The translations under genes were made by a program, and so were the position numbers. DNA of 64,000 bases from JAAURB01 sp049647265 (lineage in GTDB: Bacteria > Cyanobacteriota > Cyanobacteriia > Cyanobacteriales > Microcoleaceae), in contig JBARXJ010000008.1 of the NCBI GenBank assembly GCA_049647265.1, positions 62,001 to 126,000 on the forward strand. Reading direction: 5' to 3'. This document shows positions 1-8,389 of this stretch, in pieces. Under the pieces are notes generated by a model. The model had not been told where the DNA came from. It saw only the letters and a program-made list of their open reading frames with translations, and did no database searches. Position 1 is the stretch's first letter, and the number at the start of each line of letters is the position of its first letter.

Positions 1-366
1 CGCTGTGATGACTTGAGTCAACATCCCGCTTTTACGATCAAACTGCTTCATAAAGATATGCGGTTAGCAGTTAATTTAGCCACTGAGCGTAATATTAGTG
101 TTCCCCATTTAAGTCTCAGCCTTCAAGATTACCAAGAAGCAGAAAATAGAGGATGGTCTAATTATTCTACTACAAAAATTCTTTGTTTACAAGAAGAACG
201 AGCGGGTGTAATAGCCAAAGGCAATTTACCTATTCAACCGAGTCCTTCTCAACCCTCATCTCCGTCTGTTGTTTCTCAAAAGAATAAATTTTCTCTGTCA
301 ACAGTTTTGATTTTAATTGTTCTGAGTAACTTATTACAGTTAGGGTTTCATTGGTTATTTCAATAA
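1..366 (+). CDS. C-terminal part of a 3-hydroxyisobutyrate dehydrogenase-like NAD(P) oxidoreductase (5' end outside window)
   Basis: The frame is open from base 1 and ends at TAA 364-366, so the gene starts to the left of the window and about 121 codons are visible. The segment LLHKDMRLAVNLA followed by DYQEAENRGWSNYS fits the all-alpha C-terminal domain of the beta-hydroxyacid dehydrogenase family (pattern KDxxLA, then Y-x-x-A-x-x-x-G). The NAD-binding domain cannot be seen. After a Pro/Ser linker the protein ends in a hydrophobic helix (about the last 22 residues), which is odd for this soluble family and suggests a membrane anchor. It lies 83 bp upstream of the NRPS gene on the same strand, so it may be a tailoring enzyme of that pathway; this is inference. 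The assignment rests on the C-terminal domain only. Confidence 0.55.
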   Translation, partial: RCDDLSQHPAFTIKLLHKDMRLAVNLATERNISVPHLSLSLQDYQEAENRGWSNYSTTKILCLQEERAGVIAKGNLPIQPSPSQPSSPSVVSQKNKFSLSTVLILIVLSNLLQLGFHWLFQ

Positions 367-449
367 TATTAATTGAGAAAAATTGTGCAGTTGAAAGAAT
401 AATAATGTATTTGTAAAAATACTCATTAGTACGAGCTTATCTTTAATTT

Positions 450-3400
450 ATGTCTACTTTAACAAGATCTGAAACTTCAAAAATACAGCAAGCAAACTGG
501 TTCTTATATCAGTTCGATCCGAATGGAATATCCGACAAAATCTCAATCGTTATTCGGATTAATTCCTCAATTAATCTTCCGATCATTTCAGAGACATTAC
601 AAACTTTAATAGAACGTCATTCTGTTTTACGAAGTTGCTACTCAGAACAAGATCAAAAACTAATTCAATCTGTACAGGAAACAGCAAAGGTTAATTTAGA
701 ATCGGTTTCTGGGGAGTCTTGGAGTCAGGCAGAACTCGACCAATATTTCATAGAATGGACTAAACGTCCGTTTAATTTAGAAATCGGTTCAGTATTTAGA
801 ACTTGTTTAATCAATGTTTCTGCAACCGAATATTTTATAGGATTCTGTATACATCAGATTGCCGGAGATTGGGATTCACTGATGATATTAGTGAATGAAT
901 TTATCGCACTTTATCAATCAAAAATCACTTCAAATCCATTCAATTTACCCTCTATTAAAAGAACTTATACCGATTATATTCAACAAGAATACGATTTAAT
1001 TAATAGCTTAGAAGGAGATAAAATAAAACAATATTGGCAACAGCAACTCGGGGATGATTTACCTGTTTTACAATGGCCGGCTATGACGCATCGTCCTCAG
1101 ATCAGAACCTATAATGGCGCGGTTGTTCAATTCACAGTCTCATCTGAACTGACTCAAGCATTAACACAGTTAGCCAACCTGCAAAACGTTACTCTGAAAG
1201 ACTTATTTTTAGCAGCTTTTAAAGTTTTAATTTATCGCTATACGGGAGAAACCGATATTTTAGTCGGTGTCTGGCAAAATCGAGAGAATCAATCCTTATT
1301 TAAAGGAGTAATTGGTAATTTTGCAAATATCACAGTTACCCGAGATTTCATTACAGAAGATACAAAATTTGTAAATATTTTAAATCAAATTAGTCAAACT
1401 GTTCAACAAGTTAGTGATTATAAAAATTATCCTTTTTCACAATTAGTACAACAGCTTCAACTGAATCATTTAAATTATCCTCCCATTTGTCAAGCCGCTT
1501 TTAGTTATCAAAAAAAACAGGAGTTATTTGAAAATAATCAACTGCAAATAGAATTGTATGATATTCCGCAACAGAAAGTTGATTTTGAACTCGATTTATC
1601 GGTGACAGAAATTGATGAGGAAGTCAAAGTAGAATTTAAATATAATAGTGATATTCTCCAGGCTAAAACTGTTGAGAATATGGCGCAGCATTTTCAGAAT
1701 TTACTCATCGCAATTGCCGAAAATCCTCAGCTTCCTATCGGACAATTACCTCTGCTGAATCAAGTTGATAAGCAGCAAATTCTAAGGGAATGGAATCAGA
1801 CTCAAACGGATTATGATTTATCCAAATGTTTGCATCAATTAGTAGAAAAACAAGTCGAAAAAACACCAGACAGTATTGCTTTAAACTTTGAAGGAAAAAC
1901 ATTAACTTATCGTCAATTAAATCAGCGGGCAAATCAACTGGCGCATTATTTAATTAAATTAGGCGTAACCCCTGATACGTTGGTTGGAATTTGTGTTGAA
2001 CGTTCCTTAGAAATGGTAATTGGATTATTAGGAATCCTGAAAGCGGGAGGGGCTTATGTTCCTATCGATCCAAATTATCCTCAAGATCGAATTAGCTATT
2101 TATTGGATAATTCACAAGTCACTATTTTACTGACTCAAAATCAGCTTTTACCAACACTTCCAGAATACAATGAATTAACCGTTTGCTTGGATTCAGATTG
2201 GGATAAAATTACGACTGAAAGTGATAAGAATCCGAGAGTTGAATTAACATCAAATCATTTAATTTATGTGATTTATACATCCGGTTCGACGGGTAAACCA
2301 AAAGGAACACTCAATACCCATAAAGGAGTTGTGAATCGTATTTTATGGATGCAAGATGAATATCAATTAACTCAAAATGATAAGGTTTTACAGAAAACAC
2401 CCTTTAGCTTTGATGTTTCAGGCTGGGAATTTTGGTGGCCGTTAATGACCGGGGCGCAATTAATTATTGCTAAACCAGAAGGTCATAAAGATCCCAATTA
2501 TTTAGCTGAATTAATCAATCAACAACAGATTACAACCTTGCATTTTGTACCGTCTATGCTTCAGATTTTCCTAGAATATGCTGAAGTTAAATCTTGTCAA
2601 AGTTTAAGACAGGTTTTTTGTAGTGGAGAAGCGTTATCTGTTGCTTTACAAAACCGATTTTTTGAGTATTTTGAAGCAGAATTACATAACCTTTACGGCC
2701 CCACAGAAGCCGCAATTGATGTCACATTCTGGCGTTGTCAACCCGGTGTAGAACAGTTTACTGTACCCATTGGTCGTCCCGTGGCGAATACTCAAACTTA
2801 TATTTTAAATTCAGATTTACAACCTGTTCCTATTGGAGTAGCGGGAGAATTATATATCGGTGGAGTACAACTGGCGAGAGGTTATTTAAACCGCCCAGAA
2901 TTGACAGCAGAACGATTTATTCAGAATCCATTTATCCCCCCTCAGTCCCCCATCCCCCCTCTGTCCCCCATCCCCCCTCAGTCCCCCCTTAGTAAGGGGG
3001 GTAAGGAGAGTAAGGGGGGTAAGGGGAGTAAGGGGGGCAATCAACCCCATTCTCGTCTCTATAAAACTGGAGATTTAGCCCGTTATCGACCCGATGGTAA
3101 TATTGAATATTTAGGCCGTTTAGATCATCAGGTTAAAATTCGGGGAAATCGGATTGAACTTGGGGAAATTGAATCGGTTTTAAGAGAATATCCCGGTGTA
3201 CAAGATAGCTTAGTTTTAGCCAAAGAATATCAATCGGATGATAAGCGTTTAGTCGCTTATTTAGTCACTCAAGAAACTCAATTAAGCTTAGATCATATCC
3301 GAAGTTTAATTAAGAATAAATTGCCAGATTATATGATGCCGTCGGCTTTTGTATTATTATCTGAATTCCCCTTAACACCGAATGGCAAAGTCAACCGAAA

Positions 3401-4505
3401 AGCCTTACCTGAACCAGATTTTTCTACTATTCAAGTTAGCGATAATTTTGTAGCGCCTCGAAATAGTATTGAACAACAACTTGCAGAGATTTTCTGTTCT
3501 TTGCTTCAAATGAATTCAGTTAGCATAAAAGAGAGTTTCTTTGAACTCGGGGGACATTCCTTATTAGCTATTCGGTTAATGGGAAAAATTCAACAACAAT
3601 TTAATCAACAATTACCCTTATCCACACTCTTTACCAATCGAACAATTGAAGAACTTGCCAATGTAATTCAACAAGATAATCCTGTCAACTCATCTTCCTT
3701 AGTTCCTATTCAAACCCAAGGAAATCAACCCGCATTTTTCTGTGTTCACCCAGCAGGGGGTCATGTTTTTTGTTATCAAGAATTATCTCATTTACTTGGC
3801 AATAATCAACCGTTTTATGGCTTGCAAGCACAAGGATTTAATCCTGGCGAAACCGTCTTTACAACCGTCGAAGAAATGGCAGAATTTTATGTGAATGCAA
3901 TACAACAGTTTCAACCCCAAGGCCCCTATCAAATAGGCGGTTGGTCTTTTGGCGGTGTCGTGGCATTTGAAATCGCACAACAGCTTAGTGAAAAAGGTCA
4001 AGAAGTGAGTTTACTTGCTTTATTAGACCCTTGGGTTCCGATTTTACTCGATACCAATAAAAAGATTGATAATCTTTATTTAACGGGGGCGTTAAGTCGC
4101 TATTTTGGCGGTATTTTTGGTACAGATAATTTAGTTAATGATAAAGAATTAAAAGAGATACCCCCCGAAAATAAAATTGAGTTTATTATTGATAAAGCAG
4201 AAAAACTGGGATTATTTCCACCCGAAGATAGTCGCGAAAAAAATAGACGGTTTGTGGATGTGCTTGTCGGAACCTTAAAAGCAACCTATGCTTATAAACG
4301 CTGCTATTATCCAGGGAAAGTGACTGTATTTAGACCTTTAGAAAGACATTTTCATGCGTCTGACCCGCAGTTGGTATGGGTAGAACTTTTTGCCGTATTA
4401 GATGCGGCTGAAATTGAACTTGTAAATATTTCGGGCGGTCATTATTCGATGATGAAATCACCACATTTAGAAAGACTCGCCCAAGCTTTAAATAATTGTT
4501 TATAA
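450..4505 (+). CDS. Nonribosomal peptide synthetase, single module C-A-PCP-TE, predicted serine-activating
   Basis: A 1351-residue single-module synthetase with the EntF layout. A condensation domain (about 12-440) is followed by an adenylation domain (about 460-985), with core motifs YTSGSTGKPKG, LYGPTE, YKTGD and NGKVNRKAL. A carrier domain follows with the phosphopantetheine serine in LGGHSLLA (S1037). The thioesterase has GWSFGG (S1166), an aspartate in LLDPW and a terminal histidine in SGGHYSM. Reading the ten specificity positions against GrsA gives D-V-W-H-F-S-L-I-D-K. This is the known serine code (EntF is D-V-W-H-F-S-L-V-D-K), so L-serine is the expected substrate. The condensation motif HHxxxDG reads HQIAGDW (135-141), so the second, catalytic histidine is Gln. 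A repeat-derived insert of about 37 residues lies before YKTGD (about 829-865). The terminal thioesterase marks this as the last module of a longer pathway that probably continues to the left. Start ATG 450. Confidence 0.93.
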   Translation: MSTLTRSETSKIQQANWFLYQFDPNGISDKISIVIRINSSINLPIISETLQTLIERHSVLRSCYSEQDQKLIQSVQETAKVNLESVSGESWSQAELDQYFIEWTKRPFNLEIGSVFRTCLINVSATEYFIGFCIHQIAGDWDSLMILVNEFIALYQSKITSNPFNLPSIKRTYTDYIQQEYDLINSLEGDKIKQYWQQQLGDDLPVLQWPAMTHRPQIRTYNGAVVQFTVSSELTQALTQLANLQNVTLKDLFLAAFKVLIYRYTGETDILVGVWQNRENQSLFKGVIGNFANITVTRDFITEDTKFVNILNQISQTVQQVSDYKNYPFSQLVQQLQLNHLNYPPICQAAFSYQKKQELFENNQLQIELYDIPQQKVDFELDLSVTEIDEEVKVEFKYNSDILQAKTVENMAQHFQNLLIAIAENPQLPIGQLPLLNQVDKQQILREWNQTQTDYDLSKCLHQLVEKQVEKTPDSIALNFEGKTLTYRQLNQRANQLAHYLIKLGVTPDTLVGICVERSLEMVIGLLGILKAGGAYVPIDPNYPQDRISYLLDNSQVTILLTQNQLLPTLPEYNELTVCLDSDWDKITTESDKNPRVELTSNHLIYVIYTSGSTGKPKGTLNTHKGVVNRILWMQDEYQLTQNDKVLQKTPFSFDVSGWEFWWPLMTGAQLIIAKPEGHKDPNYLAELINQQQITTLHFVPSMLQIFLEYAEVKSCQSLRQVFCSGEALSVALQNRFFEYFEAELHNLYGPTEAAIDVTFWRCQPGVEQFTVPIGRPVANTQTYILNSDLQPVPIGVAGELYIGGVQLARGYLNRPELTAERFIQNPFIPPQSPIPPLSPIPPQSPLSKGGKESKGGKGSKGGNQPHSRLYKTGDLARYRPDGNIEYLGRLDHQVKIRGNRIELGEIESVLREYPGVQDSLVLAKEYQSDDKRLVAYLVTQETQLSLDHIRSLIKNKLPDYMMPSAFVLLSEFPLTPNGKVNRKALPEPDFSTIQVSDNFVAPRNSIEQQLAEIFCSLLQMNSVSIKESFFELGGHSLLAIRLMGKIQQQFNQQLPLSTLFTNRTIEELANVIQQDNPVNSSSLVPIQTQGNQPAFFCVHPAGGHVFCYQELSHLLGNNQPFYGLQAQGFNPGETVFTTVEEMAEFYVNAIQQFQPQGPYQIGGWSFGGVVAFEIAQQLSEKGQEVSLLALLDPWVPILLDTNKKIDNLYLTGALSRYFGGIFGTDNLVNDKELKEIPPENKIEFIIDKAEKLGLFPPEDSREKNRRFVDVLVGTLKATYAYKRCYYPGKVTVFRPLERHFHASDPQLVWVELFAVLDAAEIELVNISGGHYSMMKSPHLERLAQALNNCL
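2934..3039 (+). repeat. G/C-run palindromic repeat inserted in frame in the NRPS adenylation domain
   Basis: A low-complexity block of alternating C-runs and then G-runs (units such as CCCCCCTCAGT and GTAAGGGGGG), including the palindrome CCCCCCTTAGTAAGGGGGG. It resembles the interspersed noncoding repeats of this genome type but lies inside the NRPS gene. It is translated without a stop as Pro/Ser-rich then Gly/Lys-rich sequence between the RFIQNPF and RLYKTGD motifs. Related G-run elements recur in the CHAT gene near 44.9-45.1 kb. Confidence 0.8.
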
Positions 4506-4528
4506 TATTCATAGTTAAAGGAGTTGTT

Positions 4529-5566
4529 ATGCTAGGAACCGCATCAGAATCTAAGAAAAAAATTTATCGAATGATTTATGGCTATTGGCAAAGTCAATGT
4601 GTTTATGTTGCCACAAGTTTAGGGATTCCTAACTTATTACAAAATCAGCCTTTAACGATTGCAGAAATAGCAGATAAAACATCAACAAATCCAGATAAAC
4701 TCTATGTTGTTCTGCGGGCATTAGCCCATTTAGGGGTGTTTCAAGAAAAACCCGGACGGATTTTTACTTCTACCGAATTATCCGATCTTTTAGTTCAGAA
4801 TGATTCCCCGTCTATTTCTGACTTTTTAATGCATATTATTGAACCCGATATGTGGGATGGATGGCGAGAACTAGAAAATAGTTTAAAGACTGGAGAAGTT
4901 CCGTTTGAACGAGCCAAAGGTCAGGATTTTTATAGTTCTTTTATGGAGCAAAATCCTAAAAGTAAAAAACGCTTCAATAATGCCATGAGTTTTCTCACCA
5001 ATGAAGCGGTTGATTCTTTATTTGAATATTATGATTTTGGTCAATTTGAAACCGTGATGGATGTCGGCGGTAACCTGGGAACTTTAATTGCCAATATCGT
5101 TAAAAAGTTTGGTTGCAAAGGGATGTTATTTGACTTACCCAATGAAGTCGAAACCGCCCCGGATAACCTGTCAAAATTAGGGGTATTAGACTCTGTTAAA
5201 GTCGTCGGCGGCAGTGCATTAGAAGCTTTACCCAAAGGTGCAGATGCCATTGTAATGAAGTATTTTCTCTCTGTCTTCAGCAAAGAAGATGCAGTCAAAG
5301 TCCTCAGCAATTGTCGTGAAGCGTTGCCAAAAAACGGTAAAGTAATATTGTTACAAACTCTGGTTCCACCCGTGGGCGCGCCTGTCGAATATCCGGATGG
5401 GACAGTCCCTGCTTTAGCGGCAGTACAGATGATGATTACCAACCCCGGCGGTTATTGGCGCACCCAACAAGAGTATGAAGATTTGTTTAGCGCCAGTGGC
5501 TTCCAACTTGAACAAGTGGTTCATACTGGTACCAGCTTAACGATTATGGAATTTAGCCCCTGTTAA
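4529..5566 (+). CDS. SAM-dependent O-methyltransferase with N-terminal dimerisation domain (acetylserotonin OMT-like)
   Basis: A 345-residue class I methyltransferase of the plant/bacterial small-molecule OMT family. The N-terminal winged-helix dimerisation part (about 10-100) contains PNLLQNQPLTIAEIA and VLRALAHLGVF. The Rossmann domain begins at VMDVGGNLGTL, the family's glycine-rich SAM loop (usually DVGGGxG; the third Gly is Asn here). A start 11 codons further upstream is possible, but ATG 4529 is preceded at 5 bp by AAAGGAG (4517-4523) and is preferred. It begins 23 bp after the NRPS stop and is very probably co-transcribed with it. It could methylate an oxygen of the peptide product or of a precursor; the substrate cannot be read from sequence. 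ribD follows after 11 bp. Confidence 0.85.
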   Translation: MLGTASESKKKIYRMIYGYWQSQCVYVATSLGIPNLLQNQPLTIAEIADKTSTNPDKLYVVLRALAHLGVFQEKPGRIFTSTELSDLLVQNDSPSISDFLMHIIEPDMWDGWRELENSLKTGEVPFERAKGQDFYSSFMEQNPKSKKRFNNAMSFLTNEAVDSLFEYYDFGQFETVMDVGGNLGTLIANIVKKFGCKGMLFDLPNEVETAPDNLSKLGVLDSVKVVGGSALEALPKGADAIVMKYFLSVFSKEDAVKVLSNCREALPKNGKVILLQTLVPPVGAPVEYPDGTVPALAAVQMMITNPGGYWRTQQEYEDLFSASGFQLEQVVHTGTSLTIMEFSPC

Positions 5567-5577
5567 ATCAAAACCCC

Positions 5578-6696
5578 GTGACTCTTCCTCTCCCTGACGT
5601 TTCAGAACTAACGTTTGACCAGCAGATGATGCGCCGCTGCATTCAACTAGCCCGTCAAGCCTTGGGAAAAACCGCCCCTAACCCATTGGTGGGGTGTGTG
5701 ATTGTTCAATCTCAAACCGTTGTGGGGGAAGGGTTTCATCCCGCTGCCGGTCAACCCCACGCCGAAGTATTTGCCCTCAGAGATGCAGGGGAAAAAGCGG
5801 CTGGAGCCACCGTTTACGTCAACTTAGAACCCTGCAATCATCACGGTCGTACCCCTCCCTGTACCGAAGCCTTAATTGCAGCGAGGGTGGCAAAAGTGGT
5901 GGTAGGGATGGTTGACCCCAATCCATTGGTATCCGGTCAGGGAATAGAACGGTTAATTCAGGCCGGAATTGAAGTGGTGGTGGGAGTCGAAGAAGCCGCC
6001 TGTCAACAATTAAATGAAGCGTTTGTGCATCGAATTCGTTGCCGTCAGCCCTTTGGTATATTAAAATATGCCATGACCTTAGATGGTAAAATTGCCGCAA
6101 CCAGTGGTCATAGCGCTTGGGTGACTTCACCCACTGCCCGTCAAGAAGTGCATCGCTTACGAGTCGCTTGTGATGCCGTCATTGTCGGGGGAAATACCGT
6201 CCGGCGAGATAACCCCCGCTTAACCACCCACCAACAAGGAGAACCCAACCCTTTGCGAGTGGTGATGAGTCGGACATTAGATTTACCAACCCAGGCTCAT
6301 TTATGGGATACCACAACTGCGAAAACCTTAGTCATGACAACGGTTGACGCTAACCCAGACTTACAAAAAATCTTACAACAACAAGGCGTTGAAGTAAAGG
6401 AATTCCCCAGATTAACCTGCAAAGCCGCGATGCATTATCTATATGAAAAACAGTTATTATCAGTATTGTGGGAATGTGGCGGCGTATTGGCAGCAAATGC
6501 AATTACCGAAGGATGCGTTCAAAAAGTTTTAGCCTTTATTGCCCCTAAAATTATCGGCGGACAAACCGCCCCGTCTCCCGTTGGGGATTTAGGTTTCGTG
6601 AAAATGACAGAAGCATTAACAATAGATTATATCACCATGCGTGCTGTTGGTTCAGACTATTTAATTGAAGGATATCTTTCTGTTCCTCAGAAGTAA
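5578..6696 (+). CDS. ribD: RibD, bifunctional riboflavin biosynthesis deaminase/reductase
   Basis: This enzyme catalyses two consecutive steps of riboflavin synthesis: deamination of the diaminopyrimidine intermediate, then NADPH reduction of the ribosyl side chain. The N-terminal deaminase domain has the zinc-site motifs PHAEVFAL and EPCNHHGRTPPC. The reductase domain starts near residue 155 with KYAMTLDGKIA and contains VIVGGNTVRRDNPRLT. At 372 residues the length is normal for a fused RibD. The longest frame starts at GTG 5578, 11 bp after the methyltransferase stop. ATG 5626 or 5629 would give an N-terminus (MMRRCIQLAR) closer to the usual RibD start, so the true start is uncertain. It shares the strand with the preceding genes but has no obvious role in the peptide pathway. 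Confidence 0.95.
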   Translation: MTLPLPDVSELTFDQQMMRRCIQLARQALGKTAPNPLVGCVIVQSQTVVGEGFHPAAGQPHAEVFALRDAGEKAAGATVYVNLEPCNHHGRTPPCTEALIAARVAKVVVGMVDPNPLVSGQGIERLIQAGIEVVVGVEEAACQQLNEAFVHRIRCRQPFGILKYAMTLDGKIAATSGHSAWVTSPTARQEVHRLRVACDAVIVGGNTVRRDNPRLTTHQQGEPNPLRVVMSRTLDLPTQAHLWDTTTAKTLVMTTVDANPDLQKILQQQGVEVKEFPRLTCKAAMHYLYEKQLLSVLWECGGVLAANAITEGCVQKVLAFIAPKIIGGQTAPSPVGDLGFVKMTEALTIDYITMRAVGSDYLIEGYLSVPQK

Positions 6697-6853
6697 TAAT
6701 TTATATTGTTAAAGTAGAATTTATAGCAATATTTCTTATATTGAAGAAGGAGTCAGGAAGGAAAATTGTATGAAGATTCTAACTCTAAATAATTTTGATG
6801 ATCGTGTCAACGGCGGGGTATTAAACCCATGAAGGAAATAAAAAAGGATAAAA

Positions 6854-7450
6854 TTATCGAAATATTCGCTTTAAATTTAATGTAAATTCAGGCAGTATAT
6901 TTTCTCCCGATAATTCTGTAGGATTTTCTAAAATTTCTACATCTTTTCCTATACGATAAATTTCTACTTGTTTATTTTGAGGATCTAATAACCATCCTAA
7001 TTTTGCACCATTATTAATATATTCCTGCATTTTCTTCTGTAGTTTAGAAAGACTATCCGTAGCTGAACGTAACTCAACAACAAAATCCGGACATAAAGGT
7101 ACAAAACCCCGCCGTTGTTGAGACGTTAAAGCTTCCCAACGTTCACGAATCACCCAAGACGCATCTGGGGAACGAATCGCGCCATTAGGAAGAACAAATC
7201 CTCCAGAAGAATCGAAAACAACACCTAAATTTTCATTCTTCTCATACCAGATTCCGAGTTGGGTTGTGAGACTACTATTTTTTCGGCTAGATTCGCCGCC
7301 AGTGGGTGGGTTCACAATTAATTCTCCATTTTGAGTTAATTCTAATTTTAAATCAGGATTGTTAATGGCTAATTCGGTAAATTGTTCATGGGTGACATGG
7401 AGAACAATAGAAGTAGGAATAGGAATTTCAAGAGTCATAGTGGAGTGCAT
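6854..7450 (-). CDS. Uma2 family (DUF820) putative restriction-like endonuclease
   Basis: A 198-residue protein of the Uma2 family, which is greatly expanded in cyanobacteria and has a PD-(D/E)XK nuclease fold. The typical landmarks are present: IRSPDASWV, PLCPDFVVELRS with the acidic and E-x-R residues of the nuclease core, KMQEYINNGAKLGWLLDP and QVEIYR. Biological function is not established for most members; links to mobile elements and genome conflict are only proposed. It is the first gene of a minus-strand group with xisI and the broken xisH, separated from xisI by 44 bp. A second Uma2 gene lies at 40606-41163. Confidence 0.9.
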   Translation of the reverse strand: MHSTMTLEIPIPTSIVLHVTHEQFTELAINNPDLKLELTQNGELIVNPPTGGESSRKNSSLTTQLGIWYEKNENLGVVFDSSGGFVLPNGAIRSPDASWVIRERWEALTSQQRRGFVPLCPDFVVELRSATDSLSKLQKKMQEYINNGAKLGWLLDPQNKQVEIYRIGKDVEILENPTELSGENILPEFTLNLKRIFR

Positions 7451-7494
7451 TGTATCACCTCCAGAAGTTTAAGCTAAACATTTTTTATTATATT

Positions 7495-7830
7495 CTATCC
7501 CACTGCAAAATCGGTAAATTGACGAATATTCGGATCGTGATAACCCAGAACAATTTTAGATGGAGGGATGCCTAATTCAACTAACTCATTCCCAACTCCT
7601 GACTCTGTACCATCATGTTGAATCCAGATTTTATCCTCTTTAATATCAATATGAATCAGACAGCTAAAAATTCTGAGATCGCCTTCCCAACCCATCGAAA
7701 CAAGCTGATAATGGTCTTCCTGAGAGTCAGAAATTATAAATTGTTCAACTTCACCGTAAGAAGATTTATATTGATTATGTTCAGACAAGACTTGCTGAAT
7801 GGCTTTACGATATTTTTCTAGTTTATCCAT
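7495..7830 (-). CDS. xisI: XisI-like protein (fdxN element excision controlling factor family)
   Basis: This 111-residue protein matches the XisI family end to end (MDKLEKYRKAIQQVL at the start, IWIQHDGTE in the middle, GYHDPNIRQFTDFAVG at the end). XisH and XisI were first described as factors needed for excision of the fdxN element in Anabaena. Most cyanobacteria carry many copies unlinked to that element, and their general role is unclear. Its ATG lies inside the 3' end of xisH (13-bp overlap), the usual coupled arrangement. It looks intact, although the partner xisH is frameshifted. Confidence 0.9.
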   Translation of the reverse strand: MDKLEKYRKAIQQVLSEHNQYKSSYGEVEQFIISDSQEDHYQLVSMGWEGDLRIFSCLIHIDIKEDKIWIQHDGTESGVGNELVELGIPPSKIVLGYHDPNIRQFTDFAVG

Positions 7831-8235
7831 TGTACAACCACCTCTTTATCAGGATCAAATACAAGCAATTTAACGTGATATTCTGAGACGCTGAGTTGAG
7901 CCAACTCTCCAGTAAAAAAGTTTCGATATACTTTAGAAGGGATAGCAAGAAAGAGAACTCTACTTGGTTCTTTGACTTTCAAGACTACTCGATAATTCAG
8001 AAACTGTCCTAATGCCGTATGAAATTCAGAAGTATTTGATGGTGCAATAAAACTTTTGATTTCAACTGCAATTTGCTGTTGTGCTTTCTCAGCAGCAATC
8101 AAACATTCTGCACCCAAATCGATTTCAAGACGACAGACATGATAATTCTAGGATAAGCGGATCATGGGTAATCATCCAACCTTCCTTTTTCAGCGCAGTC
8201 TTAACTGTTCCATGATAGATATCCTTAGCAGGCAT
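7818..8235 (-). pseudogene. xisH: xisH with a single-base frameshift
   Basis: From ATG 8235 the minus strand reads MPAKDIYHGTVKTALKK and then GWMITHDPL, the conserved XisH N-terminus, but it reaches a TGA after 36 codons. In the next frame the family sequence resumes as EIDLGAECLIAAEK and runs through EIKSF and FHTALGQFLNYR to a stop at 7818. The two parts join with exactly the family's spacing if one base is removed around 8143-8152. The composite length of 418 nt is one more than a multiple of three and corresponds to about 138 residues, the normal XisH size. It is therefore a recent frameshift or a base-call error. The downstream part (from about 8117) could only be made by internal initiation. 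Confidence 0.85.
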
Positions 8236-8311
8236 AACGAACTTGTCATCATAACTTTATTTCTATTTTGAATGATGGTAGGTAATTTGGGTAGTGTTTA
8301 GAAAAGATCAT

Positions 8312-8343
8312 AAAAAACCCCCCTAAATTTTCTGAACTTAGGG
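8312..8343 (-). terminator. Rho-independent terminator of the RTX-subtilase gene
   Basis: On the minus strand CCCTAA and TTAGGG form a 6-bp stem (8338-8343 with 8321-8326) followed by GGG and a run of six T (8312-8317). It lies about 47 bp downstream of the stop codon at 8390. Confidence 0.75.
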
Positions 8344-8389
8344 AGTGAATGGAGCGAATAATTGTATTACTGGATATCGCAACAATTAA

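Noticed and set aside
6770..6832. 20-codon frame with a GAAGGAG-like site upstream
   Set aside because: Too short, no known peptide; it may be the remains of a gene start.
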